Source: Paramacrobiotus metropolitanus
Lineage: Eukaryota > Tardigrada > Eutardigrada > Parachela > Macrobiotidae
Length of the DNA stretch: 64,000 nt
Assembly (NCBI RefSeq): GCF_019649055.1
Contig: NW_026570257.1
Span: 930,001-994,000, forward strand
Direction of reading: 5' to 3'
Notes under the pieces: model-generated
What the model was told of the DNA's origin: nothing
Databases searched by the model: none
Seen by the model: the letters and a program-made list of their open reading frames with translations, nothing else
Position numbers and translations under genes: made by a program
In this document: positions 23,652 to 38,041 of the stretch, piece by piece
Numbering within the stretch: the first letter of the stretch is position 1
Layout of the letters: each line of letters starts with the position of its first letter

Positions 23652-25936
23652 ATGGCGCCCGATCTCCGTAAACCACAACTGCGTCAGGCACGGATTTATC
23701 TCATCGCCGCAGCATCGCTGCTCCTTGTTATCGGAGTGTACAATCTCTTTTCCCTGTGCTACGATGATTCCTTCCCGCGGATTCAGCATTTCGATCTGGC
23801 CTTATCTGCTCAATGGAAGCAGTGTGATCCTATGTTGTCGTCAGTTGTCCACGGTTCCCTGACTGATCCACAGTGGCACAGCGTGATTGACAACGTTTTT
23901 GTATATTCTGCATTTATGACCGATAAGTATCCGCCGCAGCGTACCGTGGAAATAATGGCGCTGGCGGAGATCTGGCAGGATAGGTTTCTGGAGAGGGAAG
24001 TTTGTTGGTGTCAGTTTCAACGAGAGAGCGAAGCTGCTGATGGAGAATCGGTTTCTTCGTCGATGCGGATTGAAAACGAGCGACGCCTGGACAGACATAG
24101 GGTACGAAAATCAGCAGCGCATTTTAGGACTTTTTATATCGCCTTTAATGCACCTTATAGATAAAGTAATAAATAAAATAATAATTAAGAAAATCATTAA
24201 AATGTATAGCTTATAGGTAAAGCTGCAGTAGTTATTTTTTGAAATTATTATTCAAGCGAGCTTCTTTCGGAATTTATAATGATTGTAAAATAAAATGTAA
24301 TAACATTTTTATGAATAATATTACTGCTTTATCTTTACGTCAATGACTGTTATTTGTTAGTGCGTACAGGCTTTGACGTAATCGTTGAAGTAAAATAAAA
24401 TAAATTTAGCAATAACACTGATGTTTTGGATTTCGGTAAGTCTTGTCACTTTCGGGATTACTAACTGTAAATCTACATATGTACAGTACATATGTGCGCT
24501 GTTCTGGTGTGAGTGATGCCTGTCATGTCACTTGAATACATTCGCTAATGGCCTAATGCTCTATAATCGTAAAAAGTGAAAACCTAGGAAACATTTCTGT
24601 AACTGGACTTTAGAAATTGCTTAGCACGCGCTTAGCCAGTAGCGAATAGAAAACATCTGAACTGCGAATGTGATTTTGTATTGTACTTTGTAGTTCTCTT
24701 TTTCTGCGGGCTTTTCTGTTTCTCTCGCCTTCGAGTTGTCTACTACATATTAATATATCGGGCTGAAATTTGTTATGCATTTGTAGAGAAAGTACGGTCA
24801 CGTGCGTTTGATCTGTGATATCCCACAAAATGCCATTACATCGTCTGTCGTCGCCCGATGCCAATCGCGCACTGCCTGTGGCGCAGTACAACTTCCGGTC
24901 CACCAGCTTCCACCACATCCCCCCAAACCGCTGACATTCGCCCTGTGTGTTGCGGTATTATTTGGAGAAATCTCCGCCAACGGTGTTGTGGAGTTCATCG
25001 AGTATTACCGGTTGCTCGGATTCGACAAATTCCTGTTCTATAAACACGACGTGCCGGCAGATGTGCAGCGCGTGTTAGAGTACTACCGACAGGAAGGAGT
25101 TTTGGATTTGTATACGTGGATTGTTCCCGGTCTGAATATGTCGGAGACGTCGAAGGATGTGTGGTATTTTGCGCAAGCCGGTGCTTTAAATGATTGCACA
25201 GAAAGGACGGGTTATACATGGGATTATACTTTTATTGGTAAGAATATTAATTAATTAATTTGCTCTTTTTCCCTTTGCATGTTTTTGGATTAGTAAGCGT
25301 GGCGAACGGTTTGCATTCCAATCTTGTCGAAATATTATGGTGAAACTTCGGCGAGAAGCTGGCAGTCTCAAATGCCTGCAATCGAAATAATCTTTTTAAT
25401 GTGTAATTTCTTTTCACTTATAATTACCTAAGACTGGAGTTTTATTTTTATATCAATTTTTGATTTTTATAGTTGATTTGGATGAGTATCTTGTCCTCAA
25501 CGACGGACTCTCCCTGTCCACGCTTGTCCGCAAGGGCGAGGACGACTGCACCGTGATCCGCTCCGCCATCGTGAAACTTCCAGCTGCCTCTTCGTCCAAC
25601 ACTACGTTCGCTCTCCACCGACCGCCGTCCACCTTGCTCAAATATTCCCTCCGTCAGTCTTTCATCTACCCATGGGACTCGCGCTCCAAGACAATCTGTC
25701 ATGGCCGGAAGGTGCTGGCCGCCGGGATTCACTGGCCGCACTATGTCCTCCCGGGGATTCGCTTCACGGGAACGCGGACGGCCGATGCGGATAGCGAAGC
25801 TCTAGTCTTTCACCGGCGGAAGGAAGTGCTGAATGATTGGTTGTGGTGGTCGTGGGTCGGTGACGAGCGCGGATTGGCGCATGTGGAACAAGTGGTTGTC
25901 AATGTGGATCGGGTGATTCAGAAACTGACGAGCTGA
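23652..25936 (+). CDS. GT92-family glycosyltransferase, copy 2
   Basis: Golgi type II glycosyltransferase, paralogue of the gene at 16379. Exons: 23652-24101, 24787-25237, 25473-25936 (454 aa). Here the ATG is in the exon that also encodes the anchor (YLIAAASLLLVIGVYNLFSL), so the extra first exon of copy 1 is absent. Shared landmarks: DSFPRIQ after the anchor, VYSAFMTDKYPPQ, KYGHVRLICDIP at the start of exon 2, VVEFIEYYRLLGFDKFLFY, GALNDCTERTGY and the DxD in VDLDEYL. The last two splice sites fall at the same codons and phases as in copy 1. Similarity is moderate, so the duplication is not recent. Confidence 0.88.
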
Positions 25937-26991
25937 CCATTTCCCTCGGTGACCAGGCTTCGTGTTGTTGTTTAGCACAAAAACAAATTTTTTTATAATT
26001 TTAAATGTATAATAATGTGTAATTTTAATATAGTTTATACTTTATACGTGTCCGCTCTCGATGTTGCCAGCTTTCATGATTGCCGGTCTGCTAGTGCATT
26101 TATTAAGTTAAGTTTTTGAATCTTTTTGCTGCATTGTTAATTCTTTGTGAAATTGGATGTGTAGTAAAATTGAGCATTATAAAAGTTAGCACCGTTCAAG
26201 TTCAGTTCTGTGTAGTGCTGCGCTGCATATAATGCTGCTGGAAGAAAGTGCAAAAAGTTTCGAACTTTCGAAACTGTCTTGTTAACACTACAGGAGTACT
26301 TGTCTGGTCGGCTTCAATTCGCTGCACTTCCTTTTTCAAAACATATTAGTCATATAGGACGAGTAAATGAATGATTTGCAGGCAAACTTTGAGCTTTCGA
26401 AGATGAATTTTACCGGCAATTTCAACATGTACCATGCACATTTATTATACACTGTAATTTTAAAAGAAACGAAATGATGGTATGGAGAGTCAAACGTGGT
26501 TTCGCAAAGACGGTAGGTATTACGAGCCAAATAACAGTGAGCCTTCACCTAAATGTGAGCGAGTACAGTTTCGTACTTAAAATTAATGATTACGTGCCCA
26601 ATAATTAAACCGTAAAGCTAAACGGTATTTTAAAACTTCCCTGCTATCGAAAGCCTAGAGTATCAACCAACAAACACCATTTAATGATCTGCGGACCCAG
26701 TCACCATACAGGCGTTATAATTCATTAAGAAATCCATCTGTACATCAAGAAAGTCGAAATACGACGTCGCGTTCACACCCGAGACAGCGGGAAAGCCACA
26801 CAACACGAACACCGACAGCATGCACATTGCACACTCCACAACCATTAGTGGATGAGAAGCACGTCACAATCAGCTGAAAAAATTCGGGTTGAACATAACT
26901 TGCTGCCGTTCAGATGGATCTACAATGCGGAAACAATTCCAACGGGTACCGTACACAATAAACGGAGGTAAACATAAAACGCGCCGCTTTC
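25937..26991. other. Intergenic between convergent genes
   Basis: About 1 kb, AT-rich, between the GT92 copy 2 stop and the uS12m stop; no gene seen. Confidence 0.5.
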
Positions 26992-27348
26992 TCATCGTTC
27001 ACCGGTGGTCTTCTTCTTGACGGGCGCGCAATCGTACTTCCCGCGCACCACTTTCAGCCGCACTCCGATCAGGTCCTGACAGCGCCCATTGCGCACCATG
27101 ACGATACTGTGCTCCTGCAGATTGTGCCCTTCACCCGGGACATGGGCGATGCGCTCCTTGCCGGTGACGCTGAGCCGCACGCGGACACACCGCCGGTTGG
27201 CGGAGTTGGGCTTCTTCGGCTTCTTGATCAGCGTCTTAATCACCACGGCCTTGGCGCACGGCCGGCCGGCCAGCCACCATTTGCGCTTCTGCTTGGGGAT
27301 GGGCAGCTGGATGTGGCCTTTGTAGAGGCGTCGGTAATCCTGTATCCG
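26992..27348 (-). CDS. mrps12: Mitochondrial ribosomal protein uS12m, main exon
   Basis: Component of the decoding centre of the mitochondrial small ribosomal subunit. The exon runs from a CTGTTGCAG acceptor (27348) to the stop and encodes 118 aa. The family core is clear: [15 protein letters not shown], then [21 protein letters not shown], then [12 protein letters not shown] and a basic end. The exon enters in phase 0 with no ATG, so a 5' exon with the mitochondrial presequence must lie further up the minus strand. The frame at 28114-28395 ends at a phase-0 donor and is a candidate. Between them lies a degenerate direct repeat (about 27420-27660). Confidence 0.88.
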   Translation of the reverse strand, partial: RIQDYRRLYKGHIQLPIPKQKRKWWLAGRPCAKAVVIKTLIKKPKKPNSANRRCVRVRLSVTGKERIAHVPGEGHNLQEHSIVMVRNGRCQDLIGVRLKVVRGKYDCAPVKKKTTGER

Positions 27349-28062
27349 CTGCAACAGAGAGTGGTGATACTTAAATAACAGCTTTAATCCTCAATAATTG
27401 AAAATGAATTTAGCGCAGCGCGGCGGACTGGACCACTGGCTGGCAGAAAAATAGGTATGTAGTGTAACCACGCTCAGTTCGCAACCGCGCAAATTACAGA
27501 AAACTTAATTAGTTAATTATTAGATGCCAATGCAAAAGTAGTCGATCGCGCTACCGATTGGAACGACTTCTGCTGGACTGGAGAAAAAGATGTTGAATAA
27601 GTTGTATAACCACTTTCAATTTGCAGCTGAGCAAAACACAGAAAACAACTGTTAATTGTTAGAATTATGCCAATGCAAAAACAGTCCAGGAAAAAAAAAC
27701 CCAGCCATAAAAAAACAATATCCTGATGATGAAATTCATAATATTAACTGGATACAGGACAATAAAATGTTATACCACTGTATATATAATACTACAAGTT
27801 ATCAGTTATGCAACTTAAAAATCTGTTTGCAGAAACCAGTCGAAGCCTGTGACTTGGTGCAAACCACGTCAATTACGCGATTTAAATGGTTTTAATATTT
27901 AAATCCTAAATAATAATAAATAAATGTAATTTTGATTTATTAGGCCAAAAATTGTCATCTTGATTTACTTGTTAACTGAAATTAAGCGTAAAATACTTTC
28001 TGGCTCAGTTGCATCGCTCACGCGTGCTTGGATTCTGTAAGTCTTGCACTCCGCCTGAGCAC

Positions 28063-28395
28063 TCATAACCTGAGCGCTGAGCACGAACCCGAAGGTGGAC
28101 CATAAATTCGTACCATATCGTGAAGTTGCTTGAACTGCGGATGCGAAGGCGGGCAGAATGGATCATCCACGTACTCGACGGGCCGATTATCCGGAAGACG
28201 GAAGGGCTTGAACTTCATGAACTTGTACGGCTTGGAATGCCGCCAGAACGGGATCTGATCGGCTGCCGTCATCAGCTCGATGTTGCGCGTCGGAACGAAG
28301 GATCCAGGCAGAGCCTTGAGAGGGGTCGCGGGATGAAAGAGGGACTTCACTGCGGATTGGCAAGCGCGCATGCATCGTCCCGCTATGCCTAACAT
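28063..28395 (-). CDS. Mitochondrial-looking protein, or 5' exon of uS12m
   Basis: A frame of 110 codons from an ATG (MLGIAGRCMRACQSAVKS). Its first 35 residues are rich in Arg, Ala and Ser and free of acidic residues, as in a mitochondrial targeting peptide. The rest (FWRHSKPYKFMKFKPFR..., PPSHPQFKQLHDM) is basic and aromatic; I do not recognise it. A donor ATG|GTACGA at 28114 is in phase 0 and could splice to the uS12m exon at 27348, giving a 212-aa protein with an unusually long N-terminus. The alternative is a separate small mitochondrial protein. Confidence 0.45.
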   Translation of the reverse strand: MLGIAGRCMRACQSAVKSLFHPATPLKALPGSFVPTRNIELMTAADQIPFWRHSKPYKFMKFKPFRLPDNRPVEYVDDPFCPPSHPQFKQLHDMVRIYGPPSGSCSALRL

Positions 28396-28413
28396 GGTTG
28401 CTGGGTTCCTCAA

Positions 28414-31276
28414 GATCTCATCCAGTTAACGAAATCCTGGAAGGCAGCTACCTATGCTGAAGAATCGTTGTTTCACTAGTTTGTCTACAAGATCTGCAGC
28501 GAAGAAGAGCAACACGATATGATAAAAAAAACTGACAGCAACAATCTTCTAATTAAAGTGAAAATGAGACAAAGTAATTATGAAACCGAAAATAATGACT
28601 TCAAAAGTACAGTATTCGTATACGGAAATTAATACAAGTACTTACAGCTTACTTACAGTTTTGTAAGTTGGCAGCGTAACCGCCGTACGGAGGCGAATGC
28701 GATGCAACGAGCAAAGCTGAAATTACTTAAGTACTAGTAATCTGAAGCGTGCATGGTTTTGATTTGTGAACGCCTCTAAATGGCTTCCAAAATTCCAAAC
28801 ATTTTTTTTAACATGTTATGTAAAGGCAATCAAGGGAAAAAATACCTTTGCAGCCAGCGTATGGTAAAGTACTTACAAAAACCAAGCTCGAACCGGAATA
28901 AAAAATTAAACCGCAACCGTATGGCAGATGCACGATAAACTGAATAAAGCGCTTTGCTGCTTTTAATTCTCCAACGGCGCAGCTCATCTCGCATACCCCA
29001 CAGAATACCTAAACTCACAAACGATTAAATCAGATTTTAGTAAAACGAATCGTACAACTTTGTTTCTGCAGCCCATCTGTGACACTGTGTATGAACAATC
29101 TCCTGCATGGCAGTAAAAGGGCAGGTAAACTCATACTTGTGCACAAACCAGATCATAAAAACTTTTGAAAATCTTTAAATTTAAAAGACAATCATCGACA
29201 GAACCAAGACTGAAAAACTAAACAGTAAGCTGAATCCACATTCCGAATTGCGGTAAATCAATGTGGTTCTCACAAATGGCCGTGCAGCACAGTGAGCACA
29301 CTACGGATAAAAGGAACATCTGCAGCCTTTCCATCCGCTCGGAATCGCCAAACGTATTGGTTTTGAATCCGCGCTTCATAGTAGATTTTTCTGCGGTACC
29401 GCAATCGCAGACAAAATCTTGAGAGGCTCCAGATGCGGGCGACCGGGTTCCACTATCCTCATCCACCAGCACCACACGGCGGTGCGGACATTCCTACCGA
29501 AAAACATTCTATAGACATGGTATTTCGGTTGTTACAACAACACAAGTCACGATATTCGTATTATTGGCTTTTCTGCGCATGGCAGCTAATACAATAAATA
29601 CTATGTATACATTTTAGACAAATTTATGCTTCCTGCTACCGACGTTATTATGGTACTTACAAATTTTTGCAAATGTATCAATAACATCAAATAAATGCAC
29701 ACATATTGTATCAGTAGATTCAGTACTGTTAAATGCACGCGCTCCGGGAAAAACACGGATACTGAAATAAATAATGTAGTACAAGTATACAGTATACCAA
29801 ACAGTAATAACAGCCATACAACTGGAAAAATTAATCTATAAAGTCTGCACTGCAACAGATTCTAATTCTAGTAAACTAATTATTTGAAAAGTCGAATATT
29901 CTATTAAATCAAAACTCAGAACGACGAGGATAAACCCGTTACACTTAATTAAAAAATTACAAAAAGCTTCAACACAATTTTATCGTTGAGCATTTAACGA
30001 AAACGTTCAGGAGCAAAACATTAATTACGCACCGCTCGTTTTCGGTAAACCGCCCATCCGCCTGCCTGGACCGGGCGTCCTGTCAATAAAAAATCTTATT
30101 AATTGTAAGTATGTATGAAAAATTTATGACAAACGCAAGCAGTAAAGCTGAGAAAGTTAAAGCTTCAGCAGAACCGCTTTACGGATTGATTTACCTTGTT
30201 GTACGACCAGCAGCGGACGATGAGGAACGGCTGCTACCACCGGAATTTAAAAACTAAAACATACACTAGTAAACCAATAGTAAACTTATCGGTCGGTAAT
30301 CGGTATAAAGAAAGGAAATACAATTTCTTACGCTATCATCTGTTTACAAGAAAGTGTACAGTACGTATTGTACAACAGTGTACTGACTTGTGAATTCACA
30401 AATAATAATTTTCTGAAGCTCGAATTTATAAGTTGTTCAAGACATGTTAAAACCACTCAAGAAATTAAAAACTTTTAAAATTATATTTCTACTTGAAAGG
30501 TAAGTACATGGTACATGACATTTTACTTCAGTTATCGAGTCGTAATTGAAAACTATTTTAACTTACTGGGAGCAATGTCTTGAAGCTGAAACGCAAAAAA
30601 AAACAACACTGGTAAACTGAAATCAACAACAACGCTGATAACGAACTCATGGTTCAGGAAGGCAAATATGAACAGTCTCTTACAAGAAGATGACGCCAAA
30701 TATAAAAGACCAAAAGGTATCGGAGATCTTGCTTAACGACCATGGTCTTCCGTTGGAGATCTCGCCTGCGAAGAACGTTAAGTAACAACGTAAACTTCGT
30801 GTATGTATGTTGGTCGTATAATCCCGAATTCGGAATTGTAGCAGAAAAAACAGGTCTCTAGTGCTCTAATCTTACCTCCAGAAATGTACGGCATTTTCCG
30901 GGATATGAAGAATGATTCAGTCCCTCGAAAAGGATAAGCTATAAAGTCTAATAAAGATAAAGTCGCTCAACAGAAAAGCCAAAAACTGCCACTGTCAGTG
31001 CAAAAGACGTCGTCCCGTCTACGGCCACATGGCGGCTGTCAGATCGTAAAACTTGTTCTTCACACTTTCCTCGTTCGACAAACTGTAAGTTAAAGATTTG
31101 AAAATCAAATCAAAAGTAGACCTACAAAACAAGACGCTGATAAGGTACTTACTGCAAACACAATCACAAAAAAACAGGCACTTACTACTGTACGAGTAGC
31201 AATCCTAATCGATTTGTAGAAATTTCGCCACGATACGTCCACGTCAGTTGTAATGAGGCATCGGAGGCGAACTTCT
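28414..31276. other. Long intergenic region, no confirmed gene
   Basis: 2.9 kb. A minus-strand frame at 29218-29475 (hydrophobic C-terminal segment LQMFLLSVVCSLCC) and one at 29601-29855 could be small exons. Splice phases between them did not give a continuous reading, so neither is called. Confidence 0.35.
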
Positions 31277-34200
31277 ATGGAATTCCGAATGGCCGGGAGT
31301 TTTGTTGATGTTTGCTGTTTGATTTACAAAGTTTGATCAAAGATCAATGATTACAGGACAATGAATTTGGATAGTTTGATTTAAAACCATTGATTTTCAG
31401 ATCAGTGATTTTCAGTCAATGATTATGAATCAATGATTTTCGGACACCATGATTTGAAATCAGTGATTTTCAGATCAGTGATTTTCAGCCAATGATTACG
31501 AATCTATGATTTTCGAAAACCATGAATTTGAAATCAGTGATTTTCAGATCAGTGATTGTAAATGACTGACTTAAATGTCTTGATTTTGGATTAGTGAATA
31601 CATTTCACAGGCGATTGAATTAAAATCAATTGTTCATTAAAGATTGATTTGCAATCATAGACTGCCTTTCACTGACCTGCCATCAGTGATTTTCAATACG
31701 CAACTGTCGCCGCGTGCACTGGAGGCCGCTATTCGGACTTGGAAAACACGAAAATGTTTGGTATCCAGTGCACCGTAGACTCTGCGGCCAAAGAAAACCG
31801 TCTTAAAACGTGGCTGCCCACTCCTGTTCACTACCACCCAACCAATCCGAATTGCGCACAGCTACTCAGTACTCAGTACTGAGTCCAGATTACTAATTGC
31901 TAGGGCAGCTTTAATTCTAGCATTTATAATGATGTATTACGTGTGACATTCAACTAAAATAATATCGAAATAATACATTTTCTTCTGGATAAGAACTTGA
32001 CATTTCATTAGCAGAGATGAAATTACAGCCACAATTGCTTTTACATTTTCCATTAACTGGCAAACTGAAAATCGACGAAAAACAATAAGTATATCAGTTG
32101 AACATCTTAACTTAGAAGGCTTATAAATCCTTTTGTAGTAATGTACATAAGAAATGATGACTATACGTGCACATAGATTTTTACTTATTTTTTGAAAAAC
32201 GAAGAAAAACTCCGTTCAGTATATATTGATAAATTTTGTTATGCTGTGCAAGAAAATTTGACAACATTCTAGACAAATACGAAAGCAACACATGTATCCG
32301 AATCATAGAAAACAAACATTTTACTACAGGTCGTACATTGAGATGTACTGCTGGCAGTACGATAAATAATGCTAATGGTATTGCTAAAGACACAAGATAT
32401 CAGCTAAGCATCCCGAATATTTTTCTTAATTGTACTTTATCACATCAGAAAAATAATTATAGCGTAATAGCACACAGAATTTAAGATATTAAAAAATTTA
32501 GGCAGCACATCGCAATGATTGTTGATTTGTTTAACGTAATGCATCTGAATTCTTAAATACTTTTTTGAGTGAAATATAAGTCACCCTATTAACATTTTGT
32601 TTGCAAAACTAAAGACAAAAGTGTTTTTTTTTAACTGAAAGCTGCAGATTGTCCGCGTCTCTGCTTTTTTGAATTTGTTAATTCGGCTCGATGCACTGCT
32701 AAAATTCATTAATAACTTTGTCTTGCGTATCAAATATATATCCATGCTTCCAGTTTACCGGGTTTAATTTTTACGCCTCAAATTACTTCTGATGTGATTA
32801 ACTATAATTACAAAAATATTCAATATGCTTAACTAATATCTTCTGCATTTTAACTATACTCCGGCGTGTACAGAACTAGTTTGCCTAATGAACCGCCTGT
32901 AGTACAGCTCGTAGTATAGCCTGTAGTATGACCTTATGTAAGGCCTGTAGTTCTACCTGTGCTGCACTAACAAGCTAAATACTCCATTGAGTTATTCTCA
33001 CACATACCAGACGCATATCGTTTTATAGAAAAAAATTAGCTTTGTTAAGTAGGATTTTTTGTAGTGGGTTGGTTTCTATTTTTATCGTTTAAAAAACATG
33101 TTAAGTAAGTATAGCATTTCGTCCAGTGACGTGTCTGTGCGCACTTCAAAGATGCCGCCCATCACGCATCGGAGATACCGATCTTCTGCAGCGCTGATTG
33201 CGGGCATGCTGCATCGCGTGGTTATTAGCTCGTCTGATCATATCCGGATTCAGTGGGAGCTGGTACAGAGTACGCTGCAGATTCTGAGCACTAAATACTT
33301 GAACGCGATGTAATTTTTGTTTGTGTTCTGAAGGTTCCAAATCTAGATTCGACGATTTTGAACCTTAAATGCACATGACAATATCAACAATCTATTTTGT
33401 GAACTCTTTGTAAACTCAAAACTAAAGCAAATAAAAGATTCTTTATTGCCAAATGTCGTACAGGCAGGCCAGCGCTCAGTTTTCACCGAATGTCAGTATT
33501 TCGGATGCGTGATGGGTGGCGTCTTTGAAGTGCGCACAGACGCGTCACTGGACGATTTGCAATACTAACTTCACATTTTTTTAAACGATAAGAATAAAAA
33601 CCACCCCGCTATAAAAAATACTGCTTAACAAAGCTAATTTTTCTCTATAAAACGATATGCGTCTTGTATGTGTGCGAATAACTCAGTGGAAGTATTTAGC
33701 TTGTAAGTTTAGTTAGTGGGAAAGACTGTAGTACAGCTTAATGTTCAGCTATCACTGGTCAGTATTACTTAATGTACATCCTGGAGTACCCGTTAATGTG
33801 TTGCCTGGAGTAAAAGCTTTATGTTTTTCGTGACCGGATCACTGGAGCCCATATCTTATCTCGCTTGCATAGAATGCCATCCTTATCTTCTTTTACAGCA
33901 TAACAGAATTTATGATGATATACAGAACTTTGTTTTTACTTGTTTTTCGCATTTTTCATCGAATAATTAAAAATCTGAAGTACTGCAACTTATCATTATT
34001 TGTGTACATCACTCTAAATGATTTCTAAACCTTTTTACTGGAGTATATTTACTGGAATCGGTAGATAGGAATTGGAACTTGTAAAGCGTGAAAACTTTTC
34101 CAAGTCTGAATAGCGGGTTTCCATTGCACGCGGGGACGGTTACGTATTGAAAATCACTGATGGCAAGCCAATGAATGGCAATCAATGATTGCAGGTCAGT

Positions 34201-34575
34201 CTTTAACTAATTATTGATTTAATACAATCGCCAGTGAATCGCCAGTGAATTGTATTCAGTGATCCAAAATCAAGACATTTAAGTCAGTCATTTTCAATCA
34301 CTGTTCTGAAATTCACTGATTTCAAATCATGGTGTTCGAAAATCATTGATTCATAATCATTGACTGAAAATCACTGATCTGAAAATCACTGATTTTAAAT
34401 CGTGGTGTCCGAAAATCATTGATTCATAATCATTGACTGAAAATCACTGATCTGAAAATCAATGGTTTTAAATCAAACTATCCAAATTCATTGTCTTGTA
34501 ATCATTGATCTTTGATCAAACTTTCTAAATCAAACAGCAAACATCAACAAAACTCCCGGCCATTCGGAATTCCAT
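31277..34575. mobile_element. 3.3-kb foldback-type element with about 0.5-kb inverted arms
   Basis: About 31277-31775 is repeated in reverse complement at about 34085-34575. The ends read ATGGAATTCCGAATGGCC and its complement. The direct repeat AACTTCT occurs just outside (31270-31276 and 34577-34583), which I read as the target-site duplication. The arms consist largely of tandem-like copies of ATCAGTGATTTTCA and TCAATGATTATGAA motifs. A second inverted pair lies inside (about 32965-33178 and 33490-33715). No transposase was recognised. The inner arms are off-centre, so one side gained or lost about 0.8 kb. Confidence 0.8.
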
Positions 34576-37433
<2,858 letters not shown>

Positions 37434-38041
37434 AAAGGAATTTTTTAAAATTATTTATTCGGACACTGTCCGGTTGATGGGATTCTTATAGATCTGCTGC
37501 ATGAATGTGATGGGTATAATGGGAATTTTTTATGTTAACTTGGAACGGAATCGCGGTGGTGTACAGACGGAAATTAAATAATTTGAACATGTGATGAAAT
37601 TGTGTTGACGGCATTCGTCAGTGGGCTCCCGTTGAAATTCTCGTCGACCGACAAAAAAACGAAGACACTCGCTGTACTTGCGTGATTTGTATAGTTGCTG
37701 CTTCGGCTGAAATAATGGTACTTCGAAGTATTCATATCGTTATTCATGACAATGCAAATTGCCCACTTAATGGCAGCGTTTTGCTGCTTCGTTTTTTGAT
37801 TAGTCAGGGAAATATCGGCATTCTGGATTCTTTTCGCAGCAGAATTGCGTCTGGTTCACCGCTCGATCATTCACTCCTTCGCATTGTGGAGATTAAAAAC
37901 ATTATTAGAGGTGCTAGATTTTTTGTTAGTATAAGAGCTCGTTCCAGCATCGCAACTCTTGCAGTGCGGTTTTGGCGTTGATGTTTTTATCTGAGCAGTT
38001 TAATCTGGTTTTCAGAAACCTTGAATTTTAAAGCTTGCAAA
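37434..38041. other. Intergenic
   Basis: 600 bases between WDR13 and the first gamma-glutamyl hydrolase. A 99-codon frame at 37682-37981 has no recognisable feature. Confidence 0.5.

Noticed and set aside
29218-29855. Minus-strand frames with hydrophobic segments
   Set aside because: Tried to join them as exons; the available donors and acceptors give stops or unlike sequence.
33098-33340. Frames in the centre of the foldback element
   Set aside because: Short, overlapping on both strands, partly within an inverted arm; kept only as a question about captured sequence.
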